This document shows positions 46,807 through 57,858 of a stretch of DNA of 64,000 nucleotides, one piece after another; position 1 is the first letter of the stretch; every line of letters starts with the position of its first letter. Source of the DNA: Paramecium octaurelia. Lineage: Eukaryota > Ciliophora > Oligohymenophorea > Peniculida > Parameciidae. The position numbers and the translations under genes were made by a program. The stretch covers positions 209,568-273,567 of the forward strand of contig CAJJDP010000072.1 in assembly GCA_905182995.1 (NCBI GenBank), written 5' to 3'. The notes beneath the pieces were generated by a model, which saw nothing but the letters and a program-made list of their open reading frames with translations, did no database searches and was not told where the DNA came from.

Positions 46807-49069
46807 ATGGATACAAATGGTTTAGAATTCAATGAAGAAGTAAATTTATTAAGATCACCACCAAACTTCGAATTCGCAGAGAATCATCGCGTAAATTCAA
46901 TATTATTACACATAGAAAGCTTAAATTATTCATAAAGAAGTTATAAAAAATTCTAAAAGATGTCCTTGTTGCAATTAACCTATTTAAAATATAAATTATT
47001 CCCTCTCAACTGATATAAAAATATTTATGGCTCATGGCACTGCATACAAATACTTTTTGATGATACAAATTTAATATATCCTTCTAACTATAAATTTGTA
47101 ATTTTAATGACTATTATTAGCATTGTTGCTGGAATATACAATTTGATATAGAACTAAAAAGGATATTAATGCTTGAACAATGAAACCTGTAAAAAAACTC
47201 TGAACAATTATTTATCAATTTTAAATAGGATGGAATCTGACTTGTAATATGAAGTCTTATGATAAGTTTTCAGGATAACATTTTGGACAGTTTATACTTG
47301 GTCTCCATTTTCATCCAATTAGCCTTCATTCGATATATATCATACTCTGAATCCGATTATTATAATTTAGATCACGAAATAGATGGTGAATTAGCCATAA
47401 AATGCTGTTCTATGGAGATTTTATTGCTACCAAACGATTGTAGCAAAAAATAATTAATGAATTATTTTATAAACTTGTAATCAGAAAGGGAAAGATTGTA
47501 ATTTAATGTAATTGATTGTTGTTTAATTTATGATGAAGAGCATTTAGAAATCTAGTTAAAAGCTAAAATTAAGGAAATTTTTGCTTAAAATAATGATATG
47601 TTGATTTTCAATTTATTATTTTAGCTCTTTGAAAGATGTTATAAGGACAACTGTTGATCAGATTTTTATTCTGCGAAATCGAGAATTATTTTTGAAATTT
47701 ACTGGTAGAGTGTTTATAACTCTCTGTAATGAAGTAAAAATCCTTTTTTCATTAACTTAAGAAAGAGGCCGTTACTTTTAAGAACATAATCAGGAGAAAT
47801 TCTCTAGTAATTGATAGTCCAAGGCCATCAGATATAACATGGAGAAAAAAAAAATCATTTACATAAATTAACCTGAAAATGGTTTTTCTCAAAATTTTAA
47901 TAGCAAGTGCATTATGGATTCCATTGTTAAAAATTACATAAACAAAAAATGAATATATTTAAGCAAATTCTGGAAAAAGTGGATATCAAGCTCTAATTAA
48001 TATACTAATTAGCGTTTCTGTGGCAGTTATTTCTTTTATTATCATAAAAATTATGTTTCACTTTCATTTACATTTTTATAAAGATATATAAGACATGTTG
48101 TATAATAAACTACTTTTGATTTTCTTAGCACATTTTGAATTAATTTTAAATTTGATTTATTATATACTTGCTCCTATTAATAGTATCAATTAGCAAGATT
48201 TAAAAGAAAGAAAATAACCAATTTGGTGTGCTGGTGGACTTAGCGAAGATATTATTAGTATCATATTGACTAATTCTATCATACCTATTATATTGAGTGT
48301 AATAGATGATGAGTATGCTTGGCAATTATTACAAATTACTTATTACAAATATTTTAATACAAATTCAACTTTAACATAATTTGAAGCTAACTAAAAAGTC
48401 TAAAAAAAAATTAATTTCAATATAAAAAACATTTAGACAAATATTTTAATTCATTTATGCTTCTATTATGGGTATATATTTCCCATATGTTATCCTGTAA
48501 CTCTCATAGCTTTATTGATTATCTACTGGATAGATAAATATTAGCTTATTAATTATGGAATTAAAGAAGATTTAAAATTAGAATTTTATGCTTTTAAATT
48601 TTATATATATTTTTCTATCATACTTTAAATATGTTCAACTCAAATTATTCATGCTTTATTGAAAGTTTATATCTATGCTCGATACTAATTGTATATATCA
48701 ATTTTTCTTTGGATTCTGCTGTCAGCATTATTTTTTTTAACTAATTTGTTTTTTAAAAAGGAAGTCAAATAAGATTAGACTACTGAAGCCTTAATGAAGA
48801 GCCTTGAGCATAACGACTCATACTCAAAATATAATCCACTCATAGATGAAACACTTTGGCTTAACGAAGATTATGAAGAGGAGGATGAATAAATTGTTGA
48901 AGGATTGCACTTATATAGGTTTTCAAGACAAGCAAAATTTTATGATGCTCTCAAAGTGAAATTGTTAAAAGAACTTGAAAAGGAATTTAAATAGGTATTA
49001 TAAAATTAGATTAATTAGAACTCAGTTTCAACTGCCAGAATTTAGCCTCTGCAAATAGAAACAATCTGA
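46807..49069 (+). CDS. OSCA/TMEM63 (CSC1)-family mechanosensitive cation channel
   Basis: 713 residues after introns 46891-46915, 47098-47120, 47254-47273, 47600-47624 and 47734-47761; the sum is a multiple of three. N-terminal part has a KRCPCCNQPI Cys cluster and two spans. The cytosolic domain shows the family's RRM-like segment FLKFTGRVFITLCNEKEAVTF followed by SLVIDSPRPSDITWRKKK, matching the CSC1 signature (SGxAFVxFxxxxxA ... APxPxDIxW). Then come about seven spans, including YYGYIFPICYPVTLIALLII and YWIDKYQLI, equal to the RSN1_7TM Y-x-x-P/KY element. Acidic tail (NEDYEEEDEQIVEG). These proteins form osmosensitive or tension-gated channels in the plasma membrane. The left copy at 25.7-27.9 kb is decayed. 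Confidence 0.87.
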
Positions 49070-49789
49070 GTTAAATGTTCTTTTCTTTCATTAATATACA
49101 TTTATTAAACTGAATAACAAATAATTAATTAAATTCATCGTAAAAATTTTTCTAAATAAAATAAATTGAATTAGACTAAGTATTTAAGAGGTATCTATCA
49201 AATAGTAGAGATGACTTTAAAAGTTAAAAATCTTACTTCCACATTATTAGAATAGTGTGGAATTCTTGTTATCTATTGAGATTTTTAATATGAATGGTAA
49301 CAAATTATTTCTATAAAGAGTATTATTCAAGAAATTGGAAGTCGGGTTTTATAATAATTTAACTTATGAACCATTCTTTTATAAATTATTTTTCATTTCT
49401 GCTAATAATATTCTGTTTATATACAATGTAATCATTTTTAATATCTATTTAAACTCTTAAGTTTGTAAACTTGCAAATTACTCTCATATCAATTATCTAA
49501 ATTTGAAACTCTTTCCCTTATAGCAAGTTCTCCTTTTCTTATAAAATATCAGGTTGATTAGTCAATTCCATAATATCATTTTTTCACAACTTAACAAGTA
49601 TATTTATATATTCAAATCTACTTAGTTATTGCTTTTGTAGATATATTATTTTTTAAAATAATTATTAGAAATGAAGTCTGAATTAAAATTACCATTCCTC
49701 ATTTATTTCAAAATTGACTTGATTTTCATTCTTATCCATTTAAATTCTTATGAAATATAATAAATACAATTTGTTTTTGATTTCAATAA
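48523..49789 (+). repeat. 1,267-bp direct repeat, copy 1 (assembly overlap)
   Basis: Every base I compared is the same in 49791-51057, including the 3' part of the CSC1 gene and about 720 bp of downstream non-coding sequence. The copy ends exactly at the single N at 49790. Confidence 0.93.
49070..49789. other. AT-rich non-coding DNA behind the CSC1 gene
   Basis: About 720 bp downstream of the CSC1 stop; repeated after the gap at 50338-51057. No gene is visible. Confidence 0.6.
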
Positions 49790-49790
49790 N
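49790..49790. other. assembly gap (single N)
   Basis: One N between two identical 1,267-bp stretches; an unmerged contig join, not biology. Confidence 0.95.
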
Positions 49791-50337
49791 CTACTGGATA
49801 GATAAATATTAGCTTATTAATTATGGAATTAAAGAAGATTTAAAATTAGAATTTTATGCTTTTAAATTTTATATATATTTTTCTATCATACTTTAAATAT
49901 GTTCAACTCAAATTATTCATGCTTTATTGAAAGTTTATATCTATGCTCGATACTAATTGTATATATCAATTTTTCTTTGGATTCTGCTGTCAGCATTATT
50001 TTTTTTAACTAATTTGTTTTTTAAAAAGGAAGTCAAATAAGATTAGACTACTGAAGCCTTAATGAAGAGCCTTGAGCATAACGACTCATACTCAAAATAT
50101 AATCCACTCATAGATGAAACACTTTGGCTTAACGAAGATTATGAAGAGGAGGATGAATAAATTGTTGAAGGATTGCACTTATATAGGTTTTCAAGACAAG
50201 CAAAATTTTATGATGCTCTCAAAGTGAAATTGTTAAAAGAACTTGAAAAGGAATTTAAATAGGTATTATAAAATTAGATTAATTAGAACTCAGTTTCAAC
50301 TGCCAGAATTTAGCCTCTGCAAATAGAAACAATCTGA
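49791..50337 (+). pseudogene. repeated 3' end of the CSC1 gene (assembly artefact)
   Basis: Codes the last 181 residues of the CSC1 protein again, identically. Should be collapsed into the gene at 46807-49069. Confidence 0.9.
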
Positions 50338-51057
50338 GTTAAATGTTCTTTTCTTTCATTAATATACATTTATTAAACTGAATAACAAATAATTAATTAA
50401 ATTCATCGTAAAAATTTTTCTAAATAAAATAAATTGAATTAGACTAAGTATTTAAGAGGTATCTATCAAATAGTAGAGATGACTTTAAAAGTTAAAAATC
50501 TTACTTCCACATTATTAGAATAGTGTGGAATTCTTGTTATCTATTGAGATTTTTAATATGAATGGTAACAAATTATTTCTATAAAGAGTATTATTCAAGA
50601 AATTGGAAGTCGGGTTTTATAATAATTTAACTTATGAACCATTCTTTTATAAATTATTTTTCATTTCTGCTAATAATATTCTGTTTATATACAATGTAAT
50701 CATTTTTAATATCTATTTAAACTCTTAAGTTTGTAAACTTGCAAATTACTCTCATATCAATTATCTAAATTTGAAACTCTTTCCCTTATAGCAAGTTCTC
50801 CTTTTCTTATAAAATATCAGGTTGATTAGTCAATTCCATAATATCATTTTTTCACAACTTAACAAGTATATTTATATATTCAAATCTACTTAGTTATTGC
50901 TTTTGTAGATATATTATTTTTTAAAATAATTATTAGAAATGAAGTCTGAATTAAAATTACCATTCCTCATTTATTTCAAAATTGACTTGATTTTCATTCT
51001 TATCCATTTAAATTCTTATGAAATATAATAAATACAATTTGTTTTTGATTTCAATAA
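49791..51057 (+). repeat. 1,267-bp direct repeat, copy 2 (assembly overlap)
   Basis: Restates 48523-49789 after the gap. In-frame with nothing upstream: it begins in the middle of the CSC1 codons for YWIDKYQ and reaches the same TGA at 50335-50337. A second copy with no 5' half and no divergence is what two overlapping contig ends give. Confidence 0.93.
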
Positions 51058-51549
51058 ACTCCAAAATCTTTATAGTCTATTATTTTATTGTAATATGAAA
51101 ACTGTAAATTAAAATAAATTGATTCTAAATAAAATAATTAGTAATATCAAGAACAGATAGAAAAATGAACAAATATGATTAAGAGAAAGGGTTATTTTCG
51201 ATTAAAGGGGCTCCTAGTTACAATAAGGAACGTAAAAATAAGAATTGAAGTAAATATCAACTCAAAAAATAAGTTGTCCAGTAAATTATTTCTCATATAA
51301 TTATTCATTTATTAAATCAAGGGAATGAGAGTACTTCAAATTCATTATTAGGTATTTAAGAGATTTACTTTCCATTTCCAACTAATTATTAGCTGTTATG
51401 ATATAGAAAAGAGGATAAACTTTTAAATATATGAAGTTTATATTATAAATAGACTTTTTTAAAATGCGTTTATATTATATTGTTGGATTATATGAATTAT
51501 GTCTAAAATAAAACTGTAATTGAATTAAATATATAACAATATTTGAAAA
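50338..51549. other. AT-rich non-coding DNA
   Basis: The first 720 bp repeats 49070-49789; the rest is unique, A/T-rich and matches the left arm at lower identity. No gene recognised. Confidence 0.55.
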
Positions 51550-51834
51550 TGCAGAAGCAAGATAAATAGTTACACATAGAAATTCCATTAGCATATAAAT
51601 ATTTTGAATCATTAATTCTTCTACTTAGGAATCATAATATATATATAATGGTTGAGTTAATTTAAATGAACAACATTGTAGAAATGTATTAGAGTTGTAA
51701 TAGAAACAAGCAATTTTGCTTATCTAATGGTAATTCTAAGGAATTTAAGCAACAATTATGCTAAGGAGGGAAATAATAAAATCATACTGATATCACTAAT
51801 AAATAGAATAGAGAAGTTTTATATACAAATTATA
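51550..51834 (+). CDS. possible small gene (open in right arm, broken in left)
   Basis: Plus-strand frame MQKQDKQLHIEIPLAYKYFE, VELIQMNNIVEMYQSCNRNK, FCLSNGNSKEFKQQLCQGGK with several Cys. It stays open well past 51834, but from there it is antisense to the small gene at 51835-52044, so its true end is unknown. The mirror frame in the left arm (24,550-24,840, minus strand) has a TGA early on. It may be a real gene lost on the left, or chance. Low confidence. Confidence 0.3.
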
Positions 51835-52044
51835 TCAAATTTATTGTACGTTTATATTTCTTCTTTACATAATTGAATTCGTTTGAATGTTTAGTTTCAA
51901 CTTCTTAATTTTTTTAGACTTTTTATTGGGCAACTACTAATTTTAAACTTTTAGTTGTTTAAACAACGATTTAATTTCAAATTCTTGTTCTATTTGGAGA
52001 TACTCCGTTAATTCACTATCAAATGACTCTGATTTGAACTACAT
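51835..52044 (-). CDS. small Lys-rich coiled protein, right copy
   Basis: 69 residues: MQFKSESFDSELTEYLQIEQ and then SLFKQLKVQNQQLPNKKS. Length and stop agree with the left-arm copy at 24340-24549; changes are mostly silent or conservative. Possibly a duplicated short gene. Unknown family. Confidence 0.5.
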
Positions 52045-52394
52045 AATGTGGATGTATTTATATTATTAATTTATTTATTTTTAAATAATTAGGAATCATG
52101 ATTTTTGTAATAGTCATAAATTGAACTGGATTTTATATATTATATTGATCTCTTTTTTGCCATAAAAAATAATTTCTTGCCTCTAATAAAATATCTATTT
52201 TTTTTACATCAAATTGTTTACACTTTCGGTTACCATCTATATCATACCATTTAATATTCAAAAAAGAGTTGTTGAACATACTATTTCCACGATTGAGAAG
52301 AATCTTTCGATTTGCAAGAATTTTACCCTAAAAGACTATTAAATATAATATGGAAATGGTAGTGAATGCTTATATGAATGTATTGGTTGACTAA

Positions 52395-53568
52395 ATGAAT
52401 TGTGTTTGGTTAGGGCATTTACTGGAAATAATGTCTATCATATTCTTGTTGTTTTAGGTTAGTAGATTAGTCAATTGCTATCTTGTGTATTTGATAGCCT
52501 TAAGATCAGATGAAATAAAATGGTGGTTAGGATCAATAACTATAAGTTTAAATTATTATTAATTACAATTATATATAATTTATGTAAAATAAATTTTTAA
52601 ATCACATAATCCATTTGGAGGCTGAAAATTCTGCATCATCTGGATCTCATTGGTTGTTGATCACTGGAATAATAGTAGGCAGTTTGGTAGGGATAGCTGG
52701 CCTGGTTTTTGGCTACTTAAAATATCGATAATATAGGGTGTATTAGGAATATTCGTAGAGACCAGAGAGTGGAATTCCCAGAGAGAGGATAGGATTTGCT
52801 CAGCGAAACAAATTCCGATTCTGGAAACTGTATGAGAATAAGGAGGAACCCAATGATGATCTCGTGAAGTAACAGCAAAAAGAAAGTATATAAGAAGCAG
52901 CGAACTTCAGATTATTACGGATAGTACATCGAGTTGACCTTCCTGTGCAAGCCTGGTGAAACATTAACCATCAGAGGAGACAAGCCAGTGGCAAGAGACG
53001 CCACATCCTATTTTGAGATTGAGATAGAAGACAATCCAAGAAACTGTGACATCATAATAGGGTTTTGTTCATCTAAAGAGTTTCAGAAGCAGTTTTCTTT
53101 GGGTCGTACCTAGACCAGCGTAGGATTCCATTCATTGACAGGTCAAGTGTTTTGGGGGAACAATTTACATTAGCATCATAAGTTTCAAGCTGTCTATGGG
53201 GAAACAATAGGAATTGGTATCAGATAGAAGGATGGGAGAGTGTGGTTGAGTTACAATGGGAAATTCTTGAATCCTCCACCACCAAGTGAAGGCAAGAGTT
53301 AGGAGGACATGGAGAAGGAGAAAAAGAAGGAGGATGCAGATAGTGAAATTGATATTGGTGATCACATTGAATTAATTATTTTATAGACTTGAATAATAAG
53401 AATAAGGAGATTGAGGAGACAAGGAAAGCTTTGGTTTTGTGCATGGGAGAGAATCTGGAGTTGTACCCAGCGATTAGTGTCAACGGACGTTGCAAAATCA
53501 ATTTGAATGTTGGAGGTATGCAGTTTAGAATGAATCAAAAGGAATTGAAACATGGATTGTTGCATTGA
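52395..53568 (+). CDS. single-pass membrane protein with cytosolic SPRY domain
   Basis: 361 residues with introns 52458-52497 (40 nt, less certain), 52864-52882 (19 nt) and 53358-53386 (29 nt). N-terminus MNCVWLGHLLEIMSIIFLLF looks like a signal peptide; WLLITGIIVGSLVGIAGLVF at about residue 80-100 is a membrane span with small-residue packing, followed by a basic stop-transfer (YLKYRQYR). The SPRY domain spans about 170-340: ATSYFEIEIEDNPRNCDIII, GFCSSKEFQKQFSLGRTQTS, GQVFWGNNLHQHHKFQAVYG, TIGIGIRQKDGRVWLSYNGK, LYPAISVNGRCKINLNVGG. SPRY domains bind peptides. An alternative start is ATG 52582, which would leave the SPRY part unchanged. The WLGHLL start recurs at 28156. Confidence 0.8.
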
Positions 53569-53619
53569 TTGATAATAATAACAATAAATATATATATATT
53601 TTAATATTTTATAAATAAT

Positions 53620-55169
53620 ATGAAGTCAAGTTTCAAGAAGAAACAAATAGTCTGGGCTCGAACAAAAGGACGTAAATATTTTAATTAATATATTTAGATC
53701 CATGGTGGCCTGGAATTGTAATATTTATTTATCTTATTAAGATTACCCAAGTAGTCGATGGAAATTAGTATGCCATTAATTTCATTGGTGATGATTCACA
53801 GTAAGGGTACATTCACAATATATATAGCTCCATATTGATGAGTGATAATCTTTATGATTTTTAAGAGAAATTCGAAGAATTCAACGAAAAAGTAAAAAAG
53901 AATAAAAAATTGAAAGAAGCAATTTAAACCGCTTAAAAACTCTAAAGTATGGCTCTTTTCATCACTAGAAAAAAAAATAAAGCACATCGAATAAGAGGAG
54001 AAAAAGAAAGGCACCATAAGTAAACGAAATTTGCGACAATAAATCAAAAAACCTGAGACTCCTAATAAAGATGTATGTATAATAGTAATAAGAATACCTA
54101 AAAATCTCCATTGCAAGAAACTCCTTAGATGCAATAGAAGAAACAATATTTAGACCGAGAATTTTAAGATTTATTATTACTATTAATAGCAGCCCAATTG
54201 AATTACGATTAAATTAAATAGAAATTGACACCAATCCTCGATACTATCGAAGCACAGGTCGTTCAAAATAGTACTATCACAGAAGTCTTATCGGAAAGGA
54301 AAGGTTCCATCCTTAACGCTGTCTATTTAATATTGAAACATCAAAGCGAATAAAACCCAGATCACTTTTTTTAAAGGGATATTCATTAATAAATAACAAG
54401 ATTGCATGATTTAATTAGCAAATTAAAAAACTCTCTATTGAATCAATTTTTCAATGCTGCCACTATTATTCAAAACCTATCAGAAGTTTGCACTAATCAG
54501 AGTCGAGGTACTTAATCAATCTCATGTATAGAAAAGAAACCACCAGTTTAATAAACACCACAATAAAAACCACCCATTGAATAAACCAAAAGATAAAGAA
54601 AGATTGACAAAACTGAACAAAAAGCATAGGCTGTTGAATGCAACACTTAAATTCCTGAAAATGTCTCTGTTTAAAATAGTAATAACAATAATATTATTAA
54701 CAATCCACCTAATCAACAGAAAAAAGAATAAATCTCAAATGAAGAAGCAAAAATAGAGGAAAAGAAGATTGTTAATGAATAGCCTAAAATAGTTAAGTAG
54801 GATGTTGTAAATTAGAAGAAAACCTAAAAGAAAAATGAAATACCAGATTAACCACTAAGAAGAAAAGTTTGTCTGAATATGTTAGAATTAGTTTAATTGT
54901 TAGGGATGGAAGAGGAATAAGCAAAGAAAATTACAATAAAAATTGAGAGTTTGGGGAGGGAAGCAGATCCATAAATGAGAAATAAGTATGCTAAATTGAT
55001 GTGGCATTGCATAGTTAATTTAGATGTAAATGAATTTTGATTTTAGTGTAAATTATTAAAAAGGGAAGAATTGTTGACTTTGATAGATGAAAATGCTGAT
55101 TAAAGTGAAGCTTGGTCTAAATTAACATTGTAACCAATAGACAGGACAAGGAAATTGATTCATATATGA
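53620..55169 (+). CDS. PWWP-domain protein, HDGF/LEDGF-like
   Basis: 478 residues after introns 53672-53697, 53718-53741, 53947-53968, 54073-54092 and 55026-55046 (two end in AAG). PWWP domain at residues 5-55: KKQIVWARTKGHPWWPGIIT, VVDGNQYAINFIGDDSQGYI, the histone-methyl-lysine reader fold. A basic stretch follows (KKGTISKRNLRQQIKK), then a helical region and, near the C-terminus, LNMLELVQLLGMEEEQAKKI and MRNKYAKLMWHCIVNLD, which are laid out like a TFIIS N-terminal/LEDGF integrase-binding-type helical bundle. Likely chromatin-bound transcription cofactor (inference). Its stop is 29 bp from the convergent gene's stop. Confidence 0.87.
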
Positions 55170-55198
55170 TTTTAAATTGAATTTGATAATTAGATAAT

Positions 55199-57758
55199 TC
55201 ATTTTTATATAAATTATTTATATCTCTCTGGATCTAATTTCTATTGCTAATTCTTTTGAAAAACCAATTTCATACTCTCTTGCAGATCAACATCAGTTCC
55301 AGTGAAGTTGAATCTCTTTTAATTGAATTCGATCATTTTGGCTTTGAAAACTAGATCTTCATTGTCTTAAAAAACTTATTCCTCACTCTCTTCTTATGAT
55401 CTTGCTTCCTTGTCATGTCGTTGTTCCTATTAGAATTGCTATTCAAATTGATTTGCTTCCTATTCTACAACTTACTTAGATTATTCTTGTTTTTTCTTCT
55501 TCCCTCTCTTTTACTTTTTTAATTCCTTTTTTGACTAAGATGGCTAATTTTCATCTTTTTTTTAATTTTCTACTTCCATTAGATCTCCTTCTGCATTGTT
55601 ATTTTTCTTTTTCTAAATTTTTTCTGGTTAAATTTATTGTTTTAATTTTAACTCCTCTGCTATTCTCTAAAACTTTTCTTTTCTTAACTTATTTCTTTTT
55701 CCTCTTTCTGTTGCTTCATCTTTTGTAGGATCCCATTCATCTTCTAGATGTCTTTGCTCTTTACTTGTTCTTTTCTTTCTCTCCTTCTCTTCATCATCCT
55801 CTTCTTGGAACAACTCCATTTCATCTATTTATTGAACTTACTCTTAAGGCACTTGCTTCTCTAAATTAGATATAGTTTTTTTCTCTCCTTTTGAATCACC
55901 CTTCCAATAAGTCATAACCAAATTCTCTATTTTGTTTTTGGTGTATTTCGAAGTCAAGATGCCAACAGTTTCAATGAGTTAATATTTAGATACCTTGGCA
56001 CAAACAATATAACAAAATAATCTATCTCTTTCATATTTCTCGTACTCTAATACTAAATTAGGACAAACAGCTTTCAAATGTGACGCAGGCGTCCAATGTC
56101 TTTATTTATAACCAATAAATGAAGCTTAGTATTAATATTCTAGATGAATGGATTAGTACCGTTTAGCCAATAATTAATCTACATCATAACAAAAATATTT
56201 AGGATTTTGTTTAGGTTTTGGCATTTCATTATAATAATCCTTAACAGGAACGTATTTCTATTTGAATTCGAAATTAGGATTTCTGGTAGCAAAATATTCT
56301 TCAGGTCCCACACCATAGTATTCCCAAGGAGACAAACTTAATCTATGTTTAGGGAATGGCAACTTTTTAGGTTTCTTTTTTGTTTATTATCCATAAGGAC
56401 CATCATCCAAATCGATTCCACCACTAAAAATGAATTCAGTTGCATATCTGCCTCTTTTATAAACATTCAGCATGGGATTGATGTCAGGTTCAGGTGGTTT
56501 TACAAATGCTTATTTCAAGATTAGACCATTCTTAAGTAAGACATCATAATTTAATAGATCAGGCTTGAATGGTTTTTCTTCAATGTCTTCTTATTAAAAA
56601 TTTGGGTCGATCATCTTCATTAATTCACTAATTTTTTGTTTTTCTTCAGCTGTCTTTTTATTATCCAAATCAGTGCCTCTCTTGTATTTCTACTTATTCT
56701 TGTATTTATTCTACTTGTGCAAATACTCTATCATTCTCTATTAATATTGTTGCAGAGTCTCCCCTTCTCTTATTTTCTCAGGAGCTACTTTTTCTTGTTT
56801 CTTTTATTGTAACAATTACTTTCTATATTCCTCATCTTGCTTTCTTTGTTTTGCAGCATTGATCTCTCTATTCTTCATGGCAATAAAATCCAAATAAGAG
56901 ACAGGTGCAACATTTTGATGACGCTCAATTTCTGGGGATTGTTCTTCTCTTTGTTTATATTTATATTAGATTTACAAGGCCATATTCTCATCTAATGGTT
57001 GTGTGATCTATCAATTTATAAATAGGACTCATACCTTCTATTTCAATTATGTAAAAAAGTCTGGTTTCTTTTTGAAATGAATTTAGGGCAGAGTTTCATC
57101 ATCATTAGGTCTAACTTGTTTTCTGGGCATCTTATTGATCTGTACCTCCTCTTCATCAGATTCTATATTCATTTTAGTTTAAATCTGATCTGGAATTGAT
57201 ATGACTCTTTACTTATACTTCTCATTATTTTTTTGATTCTAATCTCCAATCCCTTTAGTAATAGGTTGTCTAACCTATTGTTATTTAACTTATTGAGGTT
57301 ATTTTAAATTATTCGCATTTGAGGGTGGTTGAGGTTATTAGATTTTAATCTAGGAAAGCGATTTTTGTAATTGTGACATATTGTCAAGAGAACTGCTACC
57401 TTAATTTTATTGTTATTTGTAGATATCAGTTTAGGTTTGTAGTTGTTATTACAAAGTGAGTTGCAATTGTGAAGTACTGTTTCGATCTTCAAATTTTTAC
57501 AATGCACATTCCTATTTTTTAACAACAGTCTCTGAAAAGTTGGATATTGAATGTTTATGTTTAGGTTCGTCTTCATCTGAGTTTATTGTGATTACCAACC
57601 CTTATCTAGCTTGTAATCTAGTTGTTAAGTAAATATTAAAATTACGTATTATCATCTCCTATCTGAACATCCAAAACATTGTCATCTTCTATCAATTGTG
57701 GACCATATTTATTTTTGTAATATTATCTAGCAATTAGCGAACGAGCCCGTTATTACAT
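55199..57758 (-). CDS. large charged nuclear-type protein, unknown
   Basis: 834 residues after introns 57618-57645 and 57008-57034. N-terminus MQQRARSLIARQYYKNKYGP and acidic DDNVLDVQIGDDNT, then Gln-rich low complexity. Middle (about residues 330-520) is folded: PEPDINPMLNVYKRGRYATE, LSLSPWEYYGVGPEEYFATR, YDVDQLLAKRYQSIHLEYQY and GYKQRHWTPASHLKAVCPNL; the W-x-P-x-x-HL element recalls the end of a chromo domain. C-terminal third is Lys/Glu-rich coiled (KERKKRTSKEQRHLEDEWDP, KKELKKQKRGKKKKQEQ). The charge pattern suggests nuclear localisation. No family is assigned. Confidence 0.8.
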
Positions 57759-57858
57759 TATATTATTTCATAAGTACTGTCAATCAAAAGTAGATATTGC
57801 TAAATAATCATTATAATAATTAGTATTGGCTCATAAGTGAATATAAAAATTAATAAAA

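Larger units (their letters stand above)
45952..52330 (-). repeat. right arm of the inverted segmental duplication
   Basis: Mirror of 24060-28144. It starts inside the HSF gene at the sequence coding THPTIREN and ends near 52330. It contains about 650 bp (46191-46845: the last HSF exon and the first CSC1 exon) that the left arm lacks, and an extra 1,268 bp from the assembly gap. Corrected for these, the arms have similar length. The outer 900 bp matches the left arm with only scattered substitutions, while the CSC1 part is clearly more diverged. Confidence 0.9.

Noticed and set aside
46191-46845. The ~650 bp present only in the right arm taken as an unexcised internal eliminated sequence
   Set aside because: No TA direct repeat with TAYAG-type ends at the borders, and it contains the last HSF exon and the CSC1 start; a deletion in the left arm is simpler.
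53796-54146. Minus-strand 116-codon hydrophobic frame
   Set aside because: Antisense of the PWWP gene's basic region; the sense strand has a recognisable domain and consistent introns.
55531-55728. Plus-strand hydrophobic frame MTKMANFHLFFNFLLP
   Set aside because: Antisense of the Lys/Glu-rich tail of the 834-residue gene.
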